The notes below the pieces were generated by a model. That model had not been told where the DNA came from, made no database searches, and saw only the letters and a program-made list of their open reading frames with translations. Shown piece after piece: positions 8,635 through 17,697 of a stretch of DNA of 64,000 bases. A program made the position numbers and the translations under genes. This stretch comes from Comamonas piscis (lineage in GTDB: Bacteria > Pseudomonadota > Gammaproteobacteria > Burkholderiales > Burkholderiaceae_C): positions 1,798,001 through 1,862,000 of the forward strand of contig NZ_CP058554.1 in assembly GCF_014109725.1 (NCBI RefSeq), written 5' to 3'. Numbering within the stretch: the stretch's first letter is position 1; every line of letters begins with the position of its first letter.

Positions 8635-9684
8635 CTAGCGGGGCTCGGAGGGCTGGCTATGCGTGTCCCAGCCCTGCATATGCTGCAATGCCAGCTCCCG
8701 CAGGGCGCCAATCCAGGCGGGCTGGTCGTTGAGGCAGGCAATGTAGTCAAACTGCTGGCCGCCCGCATGCACAAAGGCTTCGCGCACTTCCTGGTTGATC
8801 TCTTCCAGGGTCTCCAGGCAATCAGCCGGAAAGCCCGGGCACATCACCTGCACATGGCGCAGGCCTTGCTGGGCCAGCGCGATCAGGCTGGGCTCGGTAT
8901 AGGGCTCCAGCCATTTGGCCTTGCCAAAGCGCGACTGGAAGGTCAGCAGGTATTCGCTCTCGGCCAGCCCCAGCTCGGCAGCCAGCAGCTGCGCCGTCTC
9001 CTGCGACTGCTGTTGGTAGGGATCGCCCAGGCGCACATTGCGCTCGGGGATGCCATGGAAGCTCATCACCAGCTTGGGCGCCCGGCCATCCACCTGCCAC
9101 TGCTTGCGCACGGTCTGGGCCAAGGCCTTGATATAGCCAGGGTCGCGGTGGTAGCTGCGCACAAAGCGGATTTCGGGAATATCACGCGTGCGGCTGCACC
9201 AGGCGTTGACGGCATCGACCACGCTGGCGGTGGTCGTCGCCGAATATTGGGGGTACAGCGGCAGCACCAGCACGCGGCGAACGCCATCGGCCTTGAAGGC
9301 ATCGAGCTGGCTGGCGATGGACGGGTTGCCATAGCGCATCGCCGGCCGCACCAGGACTTGGTGGCCGGCTTCGCCCAAAGTGCCGCGCAGCAGCTTGGCC
9401 TGCTTGTCGGTCCAGACGGCCAGCGGCGATCCCTCGGGCATCCACACGCTGCGGTACTTGGCCGCCGACTTGGCCGGGCGGGTGCGCAGAATGATGCCGT
9501 GCAGCAGTGGCTTCCAGACCAGCGGGGGGATCTCGACGACGCGCTGGTCGCTCAGAAACTCGGCCAGGTATCGACGGGTGGCCGCTGTGGTGGGGGCATC
9601 CGGTGTGCCCAGGTTGCACAGCAGGATGCCGGTTCTGTCGGGAAGGGGTTGGCCAAGGGGCTCGGGTCGGAAGCGTGAAACCAT
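8635..9684 (-). CDS. hemH: Ferrochelatase
   Basis: This 349-residue enzyme inserts Fe2+ into protoporphyrin IX, the last step of protohaem synthesis, at the cytoplasmic face of the membrane. The family blocks are all present: GILLCNLGTPDAPT near the N-terminus, the metal-ligand His in MSFHGIPERNVRLGDPY (about residue 210), the FQSRFGKAKWLEPYTEP block, and the acidic partner in CPGFPADCLETLEEI. There is no iron-sulfur Cys extension. The length is typical for proteobacterial HemH. It diverges from the HAD-phosphatase gene with 129 bases between starts. Confidence 0.96.
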   Translation of the reverse strand: MVSRFRPEPLGQPLPDRTGILLCNLGTPDAPTTAATRRYLAEFLSDQRVVEIPPLVWKPLLHGIILRTRPAKSAAKYRSVWMPEGSPLAVWTDKQAKLLRGTLGEAGHQVLVRPAMRYGNPSIASQLDAFKADGVRRVLVLPLYPQYSATTTASVVDAVNAWCSRTRDIPEIRFVRSYHRDPGYIKALAQTVRKQWQVDGRAPKLVMSFHGIPERNVRLGDPYQQQSQETAQLLAAELGLAESEYLLTFQSRFGKAKWLEPYTEPSLIALAQQGLRHVQVMCPGFPADCLETLEEINQEVREAFVHAGGQQFDYIACLNDQPAWIGALRELALQHMQGWDTHSQPSEPR

Positions 9685-9813
9685 GGCCGAGATTGTCGCA
9701 GCTTGCTTGCCGGCTTGCGCCGATACCCCTGGCTGCAGCGGGCTCCTGCGCCGCTGTCAGCCATTGGACGGCGCTGGCGCGCCCAGCGGCAGCGATCCGC
9801 TATGCTGGGCGCC

Positions 9814-10557
9814 ATGCTTGATCTCTCCCGAATCCGTGCCATCAGCCTTGACTTGGATGACACCCTCTGGCCGGTGCTGCCGACCTTGAAAGCGGCCGAA
9901 GCCGCGCAGCACGCGTTTTTGCTGACCAACGCGCCCGCCACCGCTGCATTGCTGCAAGACGCAGACCATGCGCAGCGCATACGCCAGTCGGTGCGCGATG
10001 ACTTTGTACACCTGTCGCATGACATGACGCATTTCCGCCAGCAGTTCATCCGCCGCGCGCTGCAGCAAAGCGGCGGGGATGAGGCGCTGGTGGACGCAGT
10101 TTTTGCCCAGTTCTTTGCCGCCCGCAACCGGGTGACCTGGTTTGCCGAGGTCGAAGATGCGCTGGCCTGGCTGTCATCGCGCTACCCGCTGGTAGCCGTA
10201 TCCAACGGCAATGCGCAGCTGGATCTGGTGGGACTGTCGCCCTGGTTTGTGGCCAGCACCAGCGCCCGCGAGGTGGGGGTGGCCAAGCCGGACCGGCGCA
10301 TTTTTGTGGCCGCCTCGGAGCGCGCCGGCATCGAGCTGCCCGCCTTCTTGCATGTGGGCGATGACGCGGAGCTGGATGTGCAAGGCGCCTTGGCCTGTGG
10401 CATGCAGGCCGCCTGGGTGCAGCGCCAAGTGCTGGACCACCACCAGCGCATCGAAGAAGGCTTGGCCTTGCGCTGGCCGCTGAGCAGCCCGCCGCCCCAG
10501 GCGCTGGTACGCAATCTGACCGAGCTGTGTGATTTGCTGGGCCGGCCTGCCGCGTGA
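9814..10557 (+). CDS. HAD-superfamily hydrolase
   Basis: This 247-residue haloacid-dehalogenase-type phosphatase shows motif I as SLDLDDTLWP (nucleophile Asp and acid/base Asp at about residues 10 and 12), motif II as VAVSNGNA, and motifs III/IV as GVAKPDRRIF and HVGDDAELDVQGA. A helical cap lies between motif I and motif II, which places it in subclass I. The substrate is unknown; candidates are small phosphate esters such as pyridine or flavin nucleotides. An ATG four codons upstream (9802) is an alternative start. It is divergent from hemH. Confidence 0.88.
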   Translation: MLDLSRIRAISLDLDDTLWPVLPTLKAAEAAQHAFLLTNAPATAALLQDADHAQRIRQSVRDDFVHLSHDMTHFRQQFIRRALQQSGGDEALVDAVFAQFFAARNRVTWFAEVEDALAWLSSRYPLVAVSNGNAQLDLVGLSPWFVASTSAREVGVAKPDRRIFVAASERAGIELPAFLHVGDDAELDVQGALACGMQAAWVQRQVLDHHQRIEEGLALRWPLSSPPPQALVRNLTELCDLLGRPAA

Positions 10558-10693
10558 CCGTAGGCTGGCGCCACTATAGTTAGTGCCCTCATTGCTGCAT
10601 GCACTGCAGCTAATAACTGTACCGCGCGCTATTTATCGATTCCTGTGCAGAGCCTATGCTGGCGCCATCAATAGCAACCGCAAGGAGTGACGC

Positions 10694-11668
10694 ATGGCAA
10701 AAGTGATTCGTTTGACAGCTGCTGGTGGCCCAGAATGCATGCAGATGCAGCAGCTGGACTTGGCCCCACCTGGCCCGGGTGAGGTTTTGCTGGCGCAGGA
10801 GGCCGTAGGCGTGAACCCGCTCGATGTGCTGCAGCGCAAGGGCATTGCGCCCATTCCGCTGCCCTCCGGCCTGGGGCTGGAAGGGGCCGGCGAGGTGCTG
10901 GCGCTGGGCGCAGGAGTAGAGCAGTTTGCGGTGGGCGACCGGGTGGCCTATGCCACTGGCCCCTTGGGCGCCTATGCCAGTGAACGCCTCTACCCGGCCG
11001 AGCGCCTCGTCAAGCTGCCGGACAGCATCAGCGCCGAGCAGGCAGCCGCCGTGCTGTTCAAAGGCATTACCGCGCAGTACCTGCTGACAAGTACCTATGC
11101 GGTCGGTCCCAGCACCGTCGTGCTGCTCTATGGCGCATCGGGCGGCGTGGGCCAACTGATGGCAGCTTGGGCCAAGCACCTGGGCGCCACCGTTATCGGC
11201 GTGGTCTCCAAACCCCAAAGCCAGGCCCGGGCGCTGGCCGCCGGCTGCGCCCATGCCTTGGTGTTCGATCCTCAGACCTTGGCCGCCGATGTGCGCGCCA
11301 TCACCGGCGGGCGCATGGCCGATGTGGTGTACGACGGCCTGGGCAAGCTGTCCTTTGCCGCATCGCTGGACTGCCTGCGCCCCCGTGGCCTGATGGTCTC
11401 CTTTGGCGCCACCACCGGCGCGCCACCAGCGGTAGAGATGGCCACACTCAACGCCAAGGGCTCCATCTACATCACCCGCCCCTCGCTGGCCGCGCACACC
11501 GCCACGGCAGCGGAGTACCAAGGCCGCGCGACTGCTGTGCTGCAGGCGGTGGCGCAGGGCGTCATCCAAGCTGCTATCGGCCGGCGCTATGCGCTGGAGG
11601 ATGTGGCTGCTGCCCATACTGACTTGGAGGCGGGGCAGACGCAGGGGGCTGTTGTGCTGCTGCCTTGA
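10694..11668 (+). CDS. Zinc-independent NADPH:quinone oxidoreductase
   Basis: This 324-residue enzyme is of the zeta-crystallin/Qor branch of the medium-chain dehydrogenase/reductase superfamily, which reduces quinones with NADPH. The signature AVGVNPLDVLQRKG lies near residue 40, the glycine-rich GLEGAGEVLALG near 60, and the nucleotide-binding loop LLYGASGGVGQLMAAWAKHLGA near residue 148 (quoted core YGASGGVGQ). It lacks the structural Cys cluster of zinc enzymes. AAGGAG lies a few bases before the ATG. It is followed after 68 bases by a LysR-type gene on the same strand, which could regulate it. Confidence 0.92.
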   Translation: MAKVIRLTAAGGPECMQMQQLDLAPPGPGEVLLAQEAVGVNPLDVLQRKGIAPIPLPSGLGLEGAGEVLALGAGVEQFAVGDRVAYATGPLGAYASERLYPAERLVKLPDSISAEQAAAVLFKGITAQYLLTSTYAVGPSTVVLLYGASGGVGQLMAAWAKHLGATVIGVVSKPQSQARALAAGCAHALVFDPQTLAADVRAITGGRMADVVYDGLGKLSFAASLDCLRPRGLMVSFGATTGAPPAVEMATLNAKGSIYITRPSLAAHTATAAEYQGRATAVLQAVAQGVIQAAIGRRYALEDVAAAHTDLEAGQTQGAVVLLP

Positions 11669-11736
11669 TTGTCGTCCGTCCACGTCAGTGCGTTCATCGC
11701 CTATAGTCCCGCCACCACCCACTCTGCCCCGCCACC

Positions 11737-12672
11737 ATGCCCCTGCTCGATAGCCAACACGCCGATGAACTCAGCACCTTGCTGGCGGTGTTCGATGCCG
11801 GGTCGTTCGCGGCGGCGGCTGTGCGATTGCAGCGCCACCCGACGGTGCTGTCCAAAAGGTTGACGGCGCTGGAGGCACGGCTGGGTATTCGGCTGCTGGA
11901 GCGGTCGACCCGCAAGCTGCGGTTTACCAGCGAGGGCCAGCATTTTGTGGCCCGGGTGCGCGAGGCGCTGGCCTTGCTCGACCAGGCCCAGCGCCAGGCC
12001 AGTGAGGCAGCGGTGGTCGTGCGCGGATCGCTGCGGCTGTCGCTGCCGGCGAGCATGGGGCGGCGCTGGCTCAGCCCCATGGTGGCGGGGTTTGCTGAAG
12101 CCCATCCGCAGGTGGTGCTGGATGTGGAATATGCCGAGCGCTTTGTCGACATCATTGGCGAGCGTTTTGATGCCGCTATCCGCATCGGATCGCTGGCCGA
12201 CAGCAGTCTGGTGGCGACCCGGCTGTGTGACCACCGGCGCCTGGTCTGTGCGGCGCCCAGCTACTTGGCCGCGCAGGGCTGGCCGCACACACCGCAGGAT
12301 TTGGCCCAGCACCGCTGCCTGGGCTTTACGGGGCTGCGCAGCTACCCGCAGTGGCAGTTCTCGTGCGGGGGCGAATCCTGCACGGTCAGCATCCGGGCCA
12401 GCATGGTCAGCAATGACAACGAGGCCTTGCTGGTGGCGGCGCGCCAGGGCCTGGGCATCATTGCGGGCGGTGATTGGCTGCTGGGCCCCGAGGTGGCAGC
12501 GGGCCATCTGCAGGAAGTATTGCCGCAGTGGCAGCTGCAGGCCGATGCCGGCATCTACCTGGTGCGGCCCTCCAGCCAATGGAGCAGTGCGGCATCCAGC
12601 GCTTGGCGCGATTGGGTGATGGCGCATTTTGCGCAGGGCGCCCCTTGGCGCCAGCCCGCGGCCAACGCCTGA
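11737..12672 (+). CDS. LysR-family transcriptional regulator
   Basis: This 311-residue protein has an N-terminal winged helix-turn-helix (LSTLLAVFDAGSFAAAAVRL followed by HPTVLSKRLTALEARLGIRL) and a C-terminal LysR substrate-binding domain with the typical RGSLRLSLPASMGRRWL linker start and SNDNEALLVAARQGLGI. It is closest in style to the group that controls oxidoreductase and efflux genes. Unusually for a LysR regulator it is not divergent from its neighbour but runs behind the quinone oxidoreductase gene in the same direction. Its stop is 8 bases from the convergent hpnE stop. The effector is unknown. Confidence 0.92.
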   Translation: MPLLDSQHADELSTLLAVFDAGSFAAAAVRLQRHPTVLSKRLTALEARLGIRLLERSTRKLRFTSEGQHFVARVREALALLDQAQRQASEAAVVVRGSLRLSLPASMGRRWLSPMVAGFAEAHPQVVLDVEYAERFVDIIGERFDAAIRIGSLADSSLVATRLCDHRRLVCAAPSYLAAQGWPHTPQDLAQHRCLGFTGLRSYPQWQFSCGGESCTVSIRASMVSNDNEALLVAARQGLGIIAGGDWLLGPEVAAGHLQEVLPQWQLQADAGIYLVRPSSQWSSAASSAWRDWVMAHFAQGAPWRQPAANA

Positions 12673-12679
12673 GGCCTGG

Positions 12680-13996
12680 TCAGGCCAGCGCGTGGGCGGC
12701 TGCGATGCCGCTGCGCACGGCGCCTTCCAGGGTCGCCGGGTAGGGGCCGTCGATATAGTCGCCGCAGGCGATCAGGCCGGGGGCGATGGTCATGCCCGGG
12801 CGCTGCAGCCCAGGGGTGCAGGCAAAGGTGGCGCGTTTTTCCACAATGGTTTTGAGCGGCTGCAAGGCCAGGCCCAATTGCGCCTGCGCCTGGGCGATGA
12901 CTTGCTGCTCGATATCGGCCCGGTCGCCATCGCTGGTGCTGATGACAAAGGCCAGCAGGCCGGGTGGGTCGCCCAATTGGGCGCGGTCAAACACAAACTG
13001 CGCGGGCTGCGTGGGGCTGCTCTCCAGCGCCAGCCAGGGCGCTGGCAGGCTGTGGCCCTGGTCGCCTGGCTCGGGGTTCCAGGCATAGACGGTGGCGATG
13101 GCGGTATGCGTCAGGCGCTGGGCGCTGTCGGCCCAGGCGCGGGCTTCAGCATGCGAAGGGGCCGATGCATCGTCGAAGGTGGATTGCACCAAGCGCGCGG
13201 CCTCCCAAGCTGGGCAAGCCAGCAGGACCTGGTCGTAGCGCTGGCCCTGGATTTGCCAGCCGTGGCCCGCCAACCCCAGCTGCTGCACCCGACCGCCCAG
13301 GTGGCAGTCGTGGCCGCGCGCCTGCAGCCACGTGGCAGCGGCGCTGGGGAAGAGCTGGCCCAGGTCTACCAACGGCAGCCAGAAGTGCGAGCCCTTGTTG
13401 ACGGCAAACAGGCTGTCTTGCAGCACGCGCAAAAACACCTGGCCGCTGGCCTGATGCAAGGGGGTGTTGAGCGCGGAGATGCACAGCGGGTCAAAAAACT
13501 CGGTGAGCAGGCGCTTGGGCAGGCCGGCACACAAATCGGCCACGCTGGCCTGCGGTGCGCAACGGAACCCCTGGCGTTGCCAGGCAGCGGCCCGGCGCAG
13601 CAGCTGCAGCCGCTCCAGCAGCGACCAGCCCTTGGCGCTGGCGATGCCGACCAGCGCATCCCAGGGCGGTGCGGAATCGGGAAACTGTATGCCCCGGCCA
13701 TCGGGGTAGCGCATGGCCAGCGGCCGCTTGATAAAGGACGCATCGGTGCTGACACCCACCCGCTCCATCAGCGCGCGGCAGGCGGTGTAGGCGCCAATCA
13801 GTATGTGCTGGCCGTTGTCGACGGTGATCTCGTCGCCACCAGGCAAGGTCAAGGCCAGCCCGCGCGCACGACCGCCCCAGTGGGCCGAGGATTCCCAGAC
13901 GGTGACCTGGTGGGCGCTGTTCGCGGCCAGCTCCACGGCCGCGGCCATACCGGCCCAGCCGCCGCCAACCACGGCGATACGTTGGCTGCGGGCCAC
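12680..13996 (-). CDS. hpnE: Hydroxysqualene dehydroxylase (FAD-dependent)
   Basis: This 438-residue flavoprotein is HpnE-like, the enzyme that reduces hydroxysqualene to squalene in the HpnCDE route. The N-terminus has the FAD Rossmann motif VVGGGWAGMAAAVELA (residues about 8-23), followed by a typical amine-oxidase pattern (HWGGRARG, NGQHILIGAYTA), and the C-terminus ends with IACGDYIDGPYPATLEGAVRSG, the FAD-binding end typical of this family (quoted core GDYIDGPYPATLEGAV). Its GTG start abuts the hpnD stop codon directly, so the two are translationally coupled. The assignment is supported by the adjacent squalene-synthase-type gene and by hpnC elsewhere in the window. Confidence 0.92.
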   Translation of the reverse strand: MARSQRIAVVGGGWAGMAAAVELAANSAHQVTVWESSAHWGGRARGLALTLPGGDEITVDNGQHILIGAYTACRALMERVGVSTDASFIKRPLAMRYPDGRGIQFPDSAPPWDALVGIASAKGWSLLERLQLLRRAAAWQRQGFRCAPQASVADLCAGLPKRLLTEFFDPLCISALNTPLHQASGQVFLRVLQDSLFAVNKGSHFWLPLVDLGQLFPSAAATWLQARGHDCHLGGRVQQLGLAGHGWQIQGQRYDQVLLACPAWEAARLVQSTFDDASAPSHAEARAWADSAQRLTHTAIATVYAWNPEPGDQGHSLPAPWLALESSPTQPAQFVFDRAQLGDPPGLLAFVISTSDGDRADIEQQVIAQAQAQLGLALQPLKTIVEKRATFACTPGLQRPGMTIAPGLIACGDYIDGPYPATLEGAVRSGIAAAHALA

Positions 13997-14839
13997 TTAC
14001 ATGCGGCCCAGGGCTTGCATGCGCCAGGCCAGCCAGAGCTTGCGCAGGGGAGTCAGGCTCACCCGCTGGTGCAGCACCTGGAACTTGTCTTGCTCAATCT
14101 CGCGCAGCAGGGTGCGGTAGATGCTGGCCATCATCAGGCCGGGCTTTTGCGCGCGGTAATCGGCTTTGGGCAGCAAGGCCAGGGCCTCGTCATAGAGCTG
14201 GTGGGCGCGCTGGGCCTGGAAGCGCATCAGCGCCTCGAACCGGTCGGAGTACTTGCGGTTGAGCACCTCATGCGCTTTGACATCGAACTGCTGCAGCTCG
14301 TTGACGGGCAGGTAGATGCGGCCGCGCATCGCGTCCTCCCCCACATCGCGAATGATGTTGGTGAGCTGGAACGCCAACCCCAGCTTGTGGGCGTACTGCG
14401 TGGTTTGTGCACTGGTCTGGCCAAAGATGTTGGCGGCCACTTCGCCCACAATGCCGGCCACCAAATGGCAATAGCGCTGCAGGCCGGGGAAATCCAGGTA
14501 CCGTGTTTGGTCCAGGTCCATCTGGCAGCCTTCGATCACCGCCAGCAGGTGTTCTGCCTGGATGGAGAAGGTGCTGGCATGGGGCATCAGCGCCAGCATG
14601 ACCGGGTGGCTGGGCTGGCCGGCAAAGCTCTTGCGCACTTCGCTCTGCCACCAGGCCAGCTTGGTCGCTGCCACGCCCGGGTCCATTACCTCATCGACGA
14701 CATCGTCGACCTCTCTGCAAAAGGCGTAAAAGGCGGTGATGGCCGCGCGCCTGTCTTTGGGCAGGAAGAGGAAGGCATAGTAAAAGCTGCTGCCTGATGC
14801 TGCGGCTTTGTCTTGAACATACTGCTGGGGCGTGGTCAT
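13997..14839 (-). CDS. hpnD: Presqualene diphosphate synthase
   Basis: This 280-residue member of the trans-isoprenyl diphosphate synthase head-to-head family condenses two farnesyl diphosphates to presqualene diphosphate. Both aspartate-rich motifs are present: CREVDDVVDEVMD at about residues 42-54 and TNIIRDVGEDAMRGRIYLP at about 160-178. HpnD-type sequences carry this RGRIYLP block after the second motif. It starts with ATG and is the first gene of a two-gene operon with hpnE. The upstream 580-base gap must hold its promoter. Together with hpnC and hpnE it gives a complete farnesyl-diphosphate-to-squalene route; no squalene-hopene cyclase is in the window. Confidence 0.93.
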   Translation of the reverse strand: MTTPQQYVQDKAAASGSSFYYAFLFLPKDRRAAITAFYAFCREVDDVVDEVMDPGVAATKLAWWQSEVRKSFAGQPSHPVMLALMPHASTFSIQAEHLLAVIEGCQMDLDQTRYLDFPGLQRYCHLVAGIVGEVAANIFGQTSAQTTQYAHKLGLAFQLTNIIRDVGEDAMRGRIYLPVNELQQFDVKAHEVLNRKYSDRFEALMRFQAQRAHQLYDEALALLPKADYRAQKPGLMMASIYRTLLREIEQDKFQVLHQRVSLTPLRKLWLAWRMQALGRM

Positions 14840-15277
14840 AAGCGCCGTATTGTCCCATGGGCCAGAGGCCCGGGGGCATTACCCCAGCGACAGATGCGCA
14901 AGTCATCGCGGCGACTTGCTGAATGCCTGTTGCGGCCCTGAACGTATCGGACAGCGCCTGACTGTCTGCGATCGCGATCGAGGTAAGTGCTCGCGCATCT
15001 TTGTTGACATTGGCTGTAATCGGCGTGATCCAACAACGAAAAGATGTTTTTATTATTAGATATCAACGTTCTGTATGTTTCAGATGAAGATGCACAAGCC
15101 TGCCGCAACCGAGGCAGAAGTCTTTTGTTGCAATAGTGGTAGATTATTGACATGTCGCCGTCCATATAATCGCGGTCGCTATGGAGCAGGGGACAGACAT
15201 CCCGCCAGGGCGCCAGGACCAAAGCCAACTACAAGTCCAAGCGTTCCTTCACAAGGCAGTATGCGCGAAGGCAGGTA

Positions 15278-15306
15278 GCGCACAGTGCGATTGACGCCCT
15301 GTGCGC
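15278..15306. promoter_or_regulatory. Perfect 8-bp inverted repeat in leader of the two-component operon
   Basis: Arms GCGCACAG (15278-15285) and CTGTGCGC (15299-15306) are separated by 13 bases. It could be an RNA hairpin or a binding site for a dimeric regulator; nothing in the window decides between these. Confidence 0.4.
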
Positions 15307-15339
15307 CGCTTATTTTTCTGCCACACATCATGCGGGTAC

Positions 15340-15377
15340 GGGCTGAACACCATTGAGGGGTTCAGCCCGTTTTCCTT
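15340..15377 (+). terminator. Hairpin with short T-run upstream of the response regulator gene
   Basis: Arms GGGCTGAAC (15340-15348) and GTTCAGCCC (15360-15368) form a perfect 9-bp stem with an 11-base loop, followed by GTTTTCCTT. It looks like a weak intrinsic terminator or attenuator about 50 bases ahead of the response regulator start. No gene ends just upstream on the plus strand, so attenuation of the downstream operon is a possible role. Confidence 0.45.
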
Positions 15378-15423
15378 GCCAGCAGTTGCCCGTCGCTTTA
15401 TTGGCCGCTTGCATAATGCTGGC

Positions 15424-16107
15424 ATGCGCATACTCCTGGTAGAAGATGATCAGATGATTGGCGAAGTGGTGCTCGATGCACTGCGTGCCGAATCCTGGGC
15501 GGTGGACTGGGTCAAGGACGGGGCGATGGCGCAGACGGCGCTGGCCAGCTCCACGTATGACCTGGTATTGCTCGACCTGGGCCTGCCCAAGGTCGATGGG
15601 CTGCAGGTGCTGCGCGAGATGCGCGCGCGCCAGGTCCGTATCCCCGTGCTGGTGGCGACGGCGCGCGATGCGATTGCCGAACGCGTTGCGGGGCTCGATG
15701 CGGGCGCCGATGACTACATCATCAAACCCTATGACCTCGATGAGTTGCTGGCACGCATCCGTGCGTTGCTGCGCCGTGCCAGCGGCCGGGCCGAGCCGGA
15801 ATACTGCTGGGGCCAGGTGCGCCTGGTGCTCGCCTCGCGCGAGGCCTTTGTGGCCGGGCAACCGGTGCTGCTGTCGGCCCGCGAGTGGGCGGTGCTTGAA
15901 CCGCTGATCGCCCGGCCGGGCCGGGTGCTGTCGCGCGCGCAGCTGGAGGAAAAGCTCTACTCCTGGCGCAATGACATCAGCAGCAATGCGGTCGAGGTCT
16001 ATATCCACGGTGTGCGCAAAAAGCTGGGAGCAGACCTGATCCAGAATGTGCGCGGCCTGGGCTATTTGGTGCCGGTCGAGCCTGTCCAGGCAGGGGGCGG
16101 ATCTTGA
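15424..16107 (+). CDS. OmpR-family response regulator (TctD/QseB-like)
   Basis: This 227-residue regulator has a receiver domain (residues 1-115) with the acidic pocket EDD at 7-9, the phosphoacceptor Asp51 in LLDLGLPK, and the conserved Lys in IIKPYDLDELLARIRALLRR. The C-terminal OmpR/PhoB winged-helix domain ends SNAVEVYIHGVRKKLGADLIQNVRGLGY (quoted core VYIHGVRKKLG). The ATG begins the receiver directly. Its TGA overlaps the TTG start of the sensor kinase, so the pair is coupled. A Bug-type binding protein gene follows the pair, the arrangement of TctD/TctE systems that sense carboxylates; the signal here is inferred from context only. Confidence 0.93.
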   Translation: MRILLVEDDQMIGEVVLDALRAESWAVDWVKDGAMAQTALASSTYDLVLLDLGLPKVDGLQVLREMRARQVRIPVLVATARDAIAERVAGLDAGADDYIIKPYDLDELLARIRALLRRASGRAEPEYCWGQVRLVLASREAFVAGQPVLLSAREWAVLEPLIARPGRVLSRAQLEEKLYSWRNDISSNAVEVYIHGVRKKLGADLIQNVRGLGYLVPVEPVQAGGGS

Positions 16108-17441
16108 GCCGCAGCCTCTGGACGACGCGGCCTTTTTCGCTGCGTGCGCGGCTGATCTGGGCGCTGCTGGCTGTCGTAGCGGTGGCCGCCGGGCTGCAGG
16201 CTTTCAGCATTTACCGCACGGCACGGGCTGAGACCGAGGCGCTGTTTGATGTGCAGATGCAGCGCATTGCGCTGGCGCTGTCGGCCGGGCTGGCCTCCGA
16301 GGTGGCGTCGGATGCGCTGGCCGACCCGCAGGCCAAGGCCCAGGACATGATCGTGCAGATCTGGCGGGCGGACGGCATCATGCTTTACCGCTCCAGCAAT
16401 TCGCGGCTGCTGCCCCAGGTCGCCGTGCTGGGTTTTAGCGATGCGCGGGCGCACGGCGTGGCGTTTCGTATTTATGCGCTGCAAACACCGACCCAGGTGA
16501 TCCAGGTCGCGCAGGAAGCCGCCTCGCGCAGCCAGATGGCTGGCAAGGTCGCCTTGCGCTCCATCCTGCCGGTGCTGTTGCTGGCGCCGCTGATCATGCT
16601 GGTGGTGTGGTGGGTGGTGGCCCGCACCTTGGCACCACTGGCAAGCACGCGAGAACAGTTGGCGGCGCGCCGGGCCGATGATCTGTCGCCCCTGGCCGAT
16701 GCCGATTTGCCGCTGGAGGTGCAGCCGCTGGTGCAGGAGATGAACCTGCTGCTGGCACGCTTGCAGGCGGCATTTGATGCGCTGCAGCGCTTTGTTGGCG
16801 ATGCCGCGCATGAACTGCGCACGCCGTTGGCGGCCTTGCGGCTGCAGGTGCAAGGCCTCGCCCGCGCGCCCGATGATGCCGCGCGGCGCGTGGCCAGCGA
16901 GCGGGTGATGGCCGGCATCGACCGCGCCACGCGCATGGTCGAGCAGCTGCTGCACCTGGCCCGCCAGGAGGCCGGGCAGATGCAGGCAGCGCCTGCGCAG
17001 CTGGTAGCGATGGCTGCGCTGTGCGAGATGGCGGTGGATGAGCTGCAACCACTGGCCCAGCAGGCCGGCCTGGCCTTGCAGCACCAGCTGGACGAGACCC
17101 TGGAGCCCGTGCAAGGCCAGCCCGATGCCTTGGGCCTGCTGCTGCGCAACCTGCTGGAGAACGCGCTGCGCTACACCCCTTCTGGCGGGCAGGTGCTGTG
17201 CCGCTGGTACCGCGATGCGCAGGGCCAGCGGGTGCTCAGCGTCGAAGACAGCGGACCCGGCGTGGACCCCGAAGAGCGCGAGCGGGTGCTGGACCGTTTC
17301 TACCGCGTGCCCGGCACCGTCGCGCATGGCAGCGGGCTGGGGCTGGCGATTGTCAGTGCGGTGGCGCGGCAGCATGGGGCGGAGCTGTTGCTGGATGCGT
17401 CGGAAGACTTAGGCGGCCTGCGCGTGCGGGTCATTTTCTAA
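16104..17441 (+). CDS. Sensor histidine kinase (TctE/QseC-like)
   Basis: This 445-residue inner-membrane kinase has transmembrane segments at about residues 18-36 and 150-172 that flank a periplasmic sensor domain of about 115 residues. A HAMP-like stretch follows, then the dimerisation/phosphoacceptor motif DAAHELRTPLAALR with His236, and a HATPase domain with N box LLENALRYTP, G1 SVEDSGPGVD and G2 GSGLGLAIV. It starts with TTG, overlapping the response regulator stop (tTGA), which is translational coupling. It phosphorylates the partner regulator. The ligand is unknown. Confidence 0.93.
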   Translation: MSRSLWTTRPFSLRARLIWALLAVVAVAAGLQAFSIYRTARAETEALFDVQMQRIALALSAGLASEVASDALADPQAKAQDMIVQIWRADGIMLYRSSNSRLLPQVAVLGFSDARAHGVAFRIYALQTPTQVIQVAQEAASRSQMAGKVALRSILPVLLLAPLIMLVVWWVVARTLAPLASTREQLAARRADDLSPLADADLPLEVQPLVQEMNLLLARLQAAFDALQRFVGDAAHELRTPLAALRLQVQGLARAPDDAARRVASERVMAGIDRATRMVEQLLHLARQEAGQMQAAPAQLVAMAALCEMAVDELQPLAQQAGLALQHQLDETLEPVQGQPDALGLLLRNLLENALRYTPSGGQVLCRWYRDAQGQRVLSVEDSGPGVDPEERERVLDRFYRVPGTVAHGSGLGLAIVSAVARQHGAELLLDASEDLGGLRVRVIF

Positions 17442-17563
17442 GAGCCACTAATACGACCCTTGATACGTCGTTGCAAAGCCTTGCCGTACTACTGTACTGC
17501 CTGCGGCTTTGCGTCTAGTCTCAACCGCAAACCTGTGGTTTGCTGGGTCGTCTTAGCGGCTCT
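17441..17563. repeat. Palindromic REP-like element with two inner hairpins
   Basis: An outer imperfect inverted repeat (17441-17459 with 17545-17563, 17 of 19 positions pairing) encloses two perfect hairpins: GCAAAGCC (17473-17480) with GGCTTTGC (17505-17512), and GCAAACC (17527-17533) with GGTTTGC (17537-17543). The inner segment shares the phrase GTACTGCCTG and a TTTGC arm with the element at 39146-39213. It begins one base before the end of the sensor kinase stop codon and may act as its transcription terminator or mRNA stabiliser. Confidence 0.55.
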
Positions 17564-17697
17564 AAGCGCAGACGGCGCAAACTGATTCGTTGTAAATATC
17601 AGCTAATTCAATCTGCGAACTTCTAGGGTAAGCAGGGGGAGGGGGCTGCCGGTAGCTAAGGGATAAAGGAAAGCACAAGAACCTTTAGGAGACCGGC

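Larger units (their letters stand above)
14840..15423. other. Long intergenic region between hpnD and the response regulator gene
   Basis: No gene is supported here. Base composition becomes less GC-rich from about 15000 to 15170. The region must contain the leftward hpnD promoter and the rightward promoter of the two-component operon. It holds two perfect inverted repeats near the right end, listed separately. Short open frames in it have no recognisable protein features and codon use unlike the neighbours. Confidence 0.6.

Noticed and set aside
14836..15228. Possible 130-residue minus-strand protein in the hpnD upstream gap
   Set aside because: It overlaps the start of hpnD, has no recognisable features and lies in low-GC intergenic sequence.
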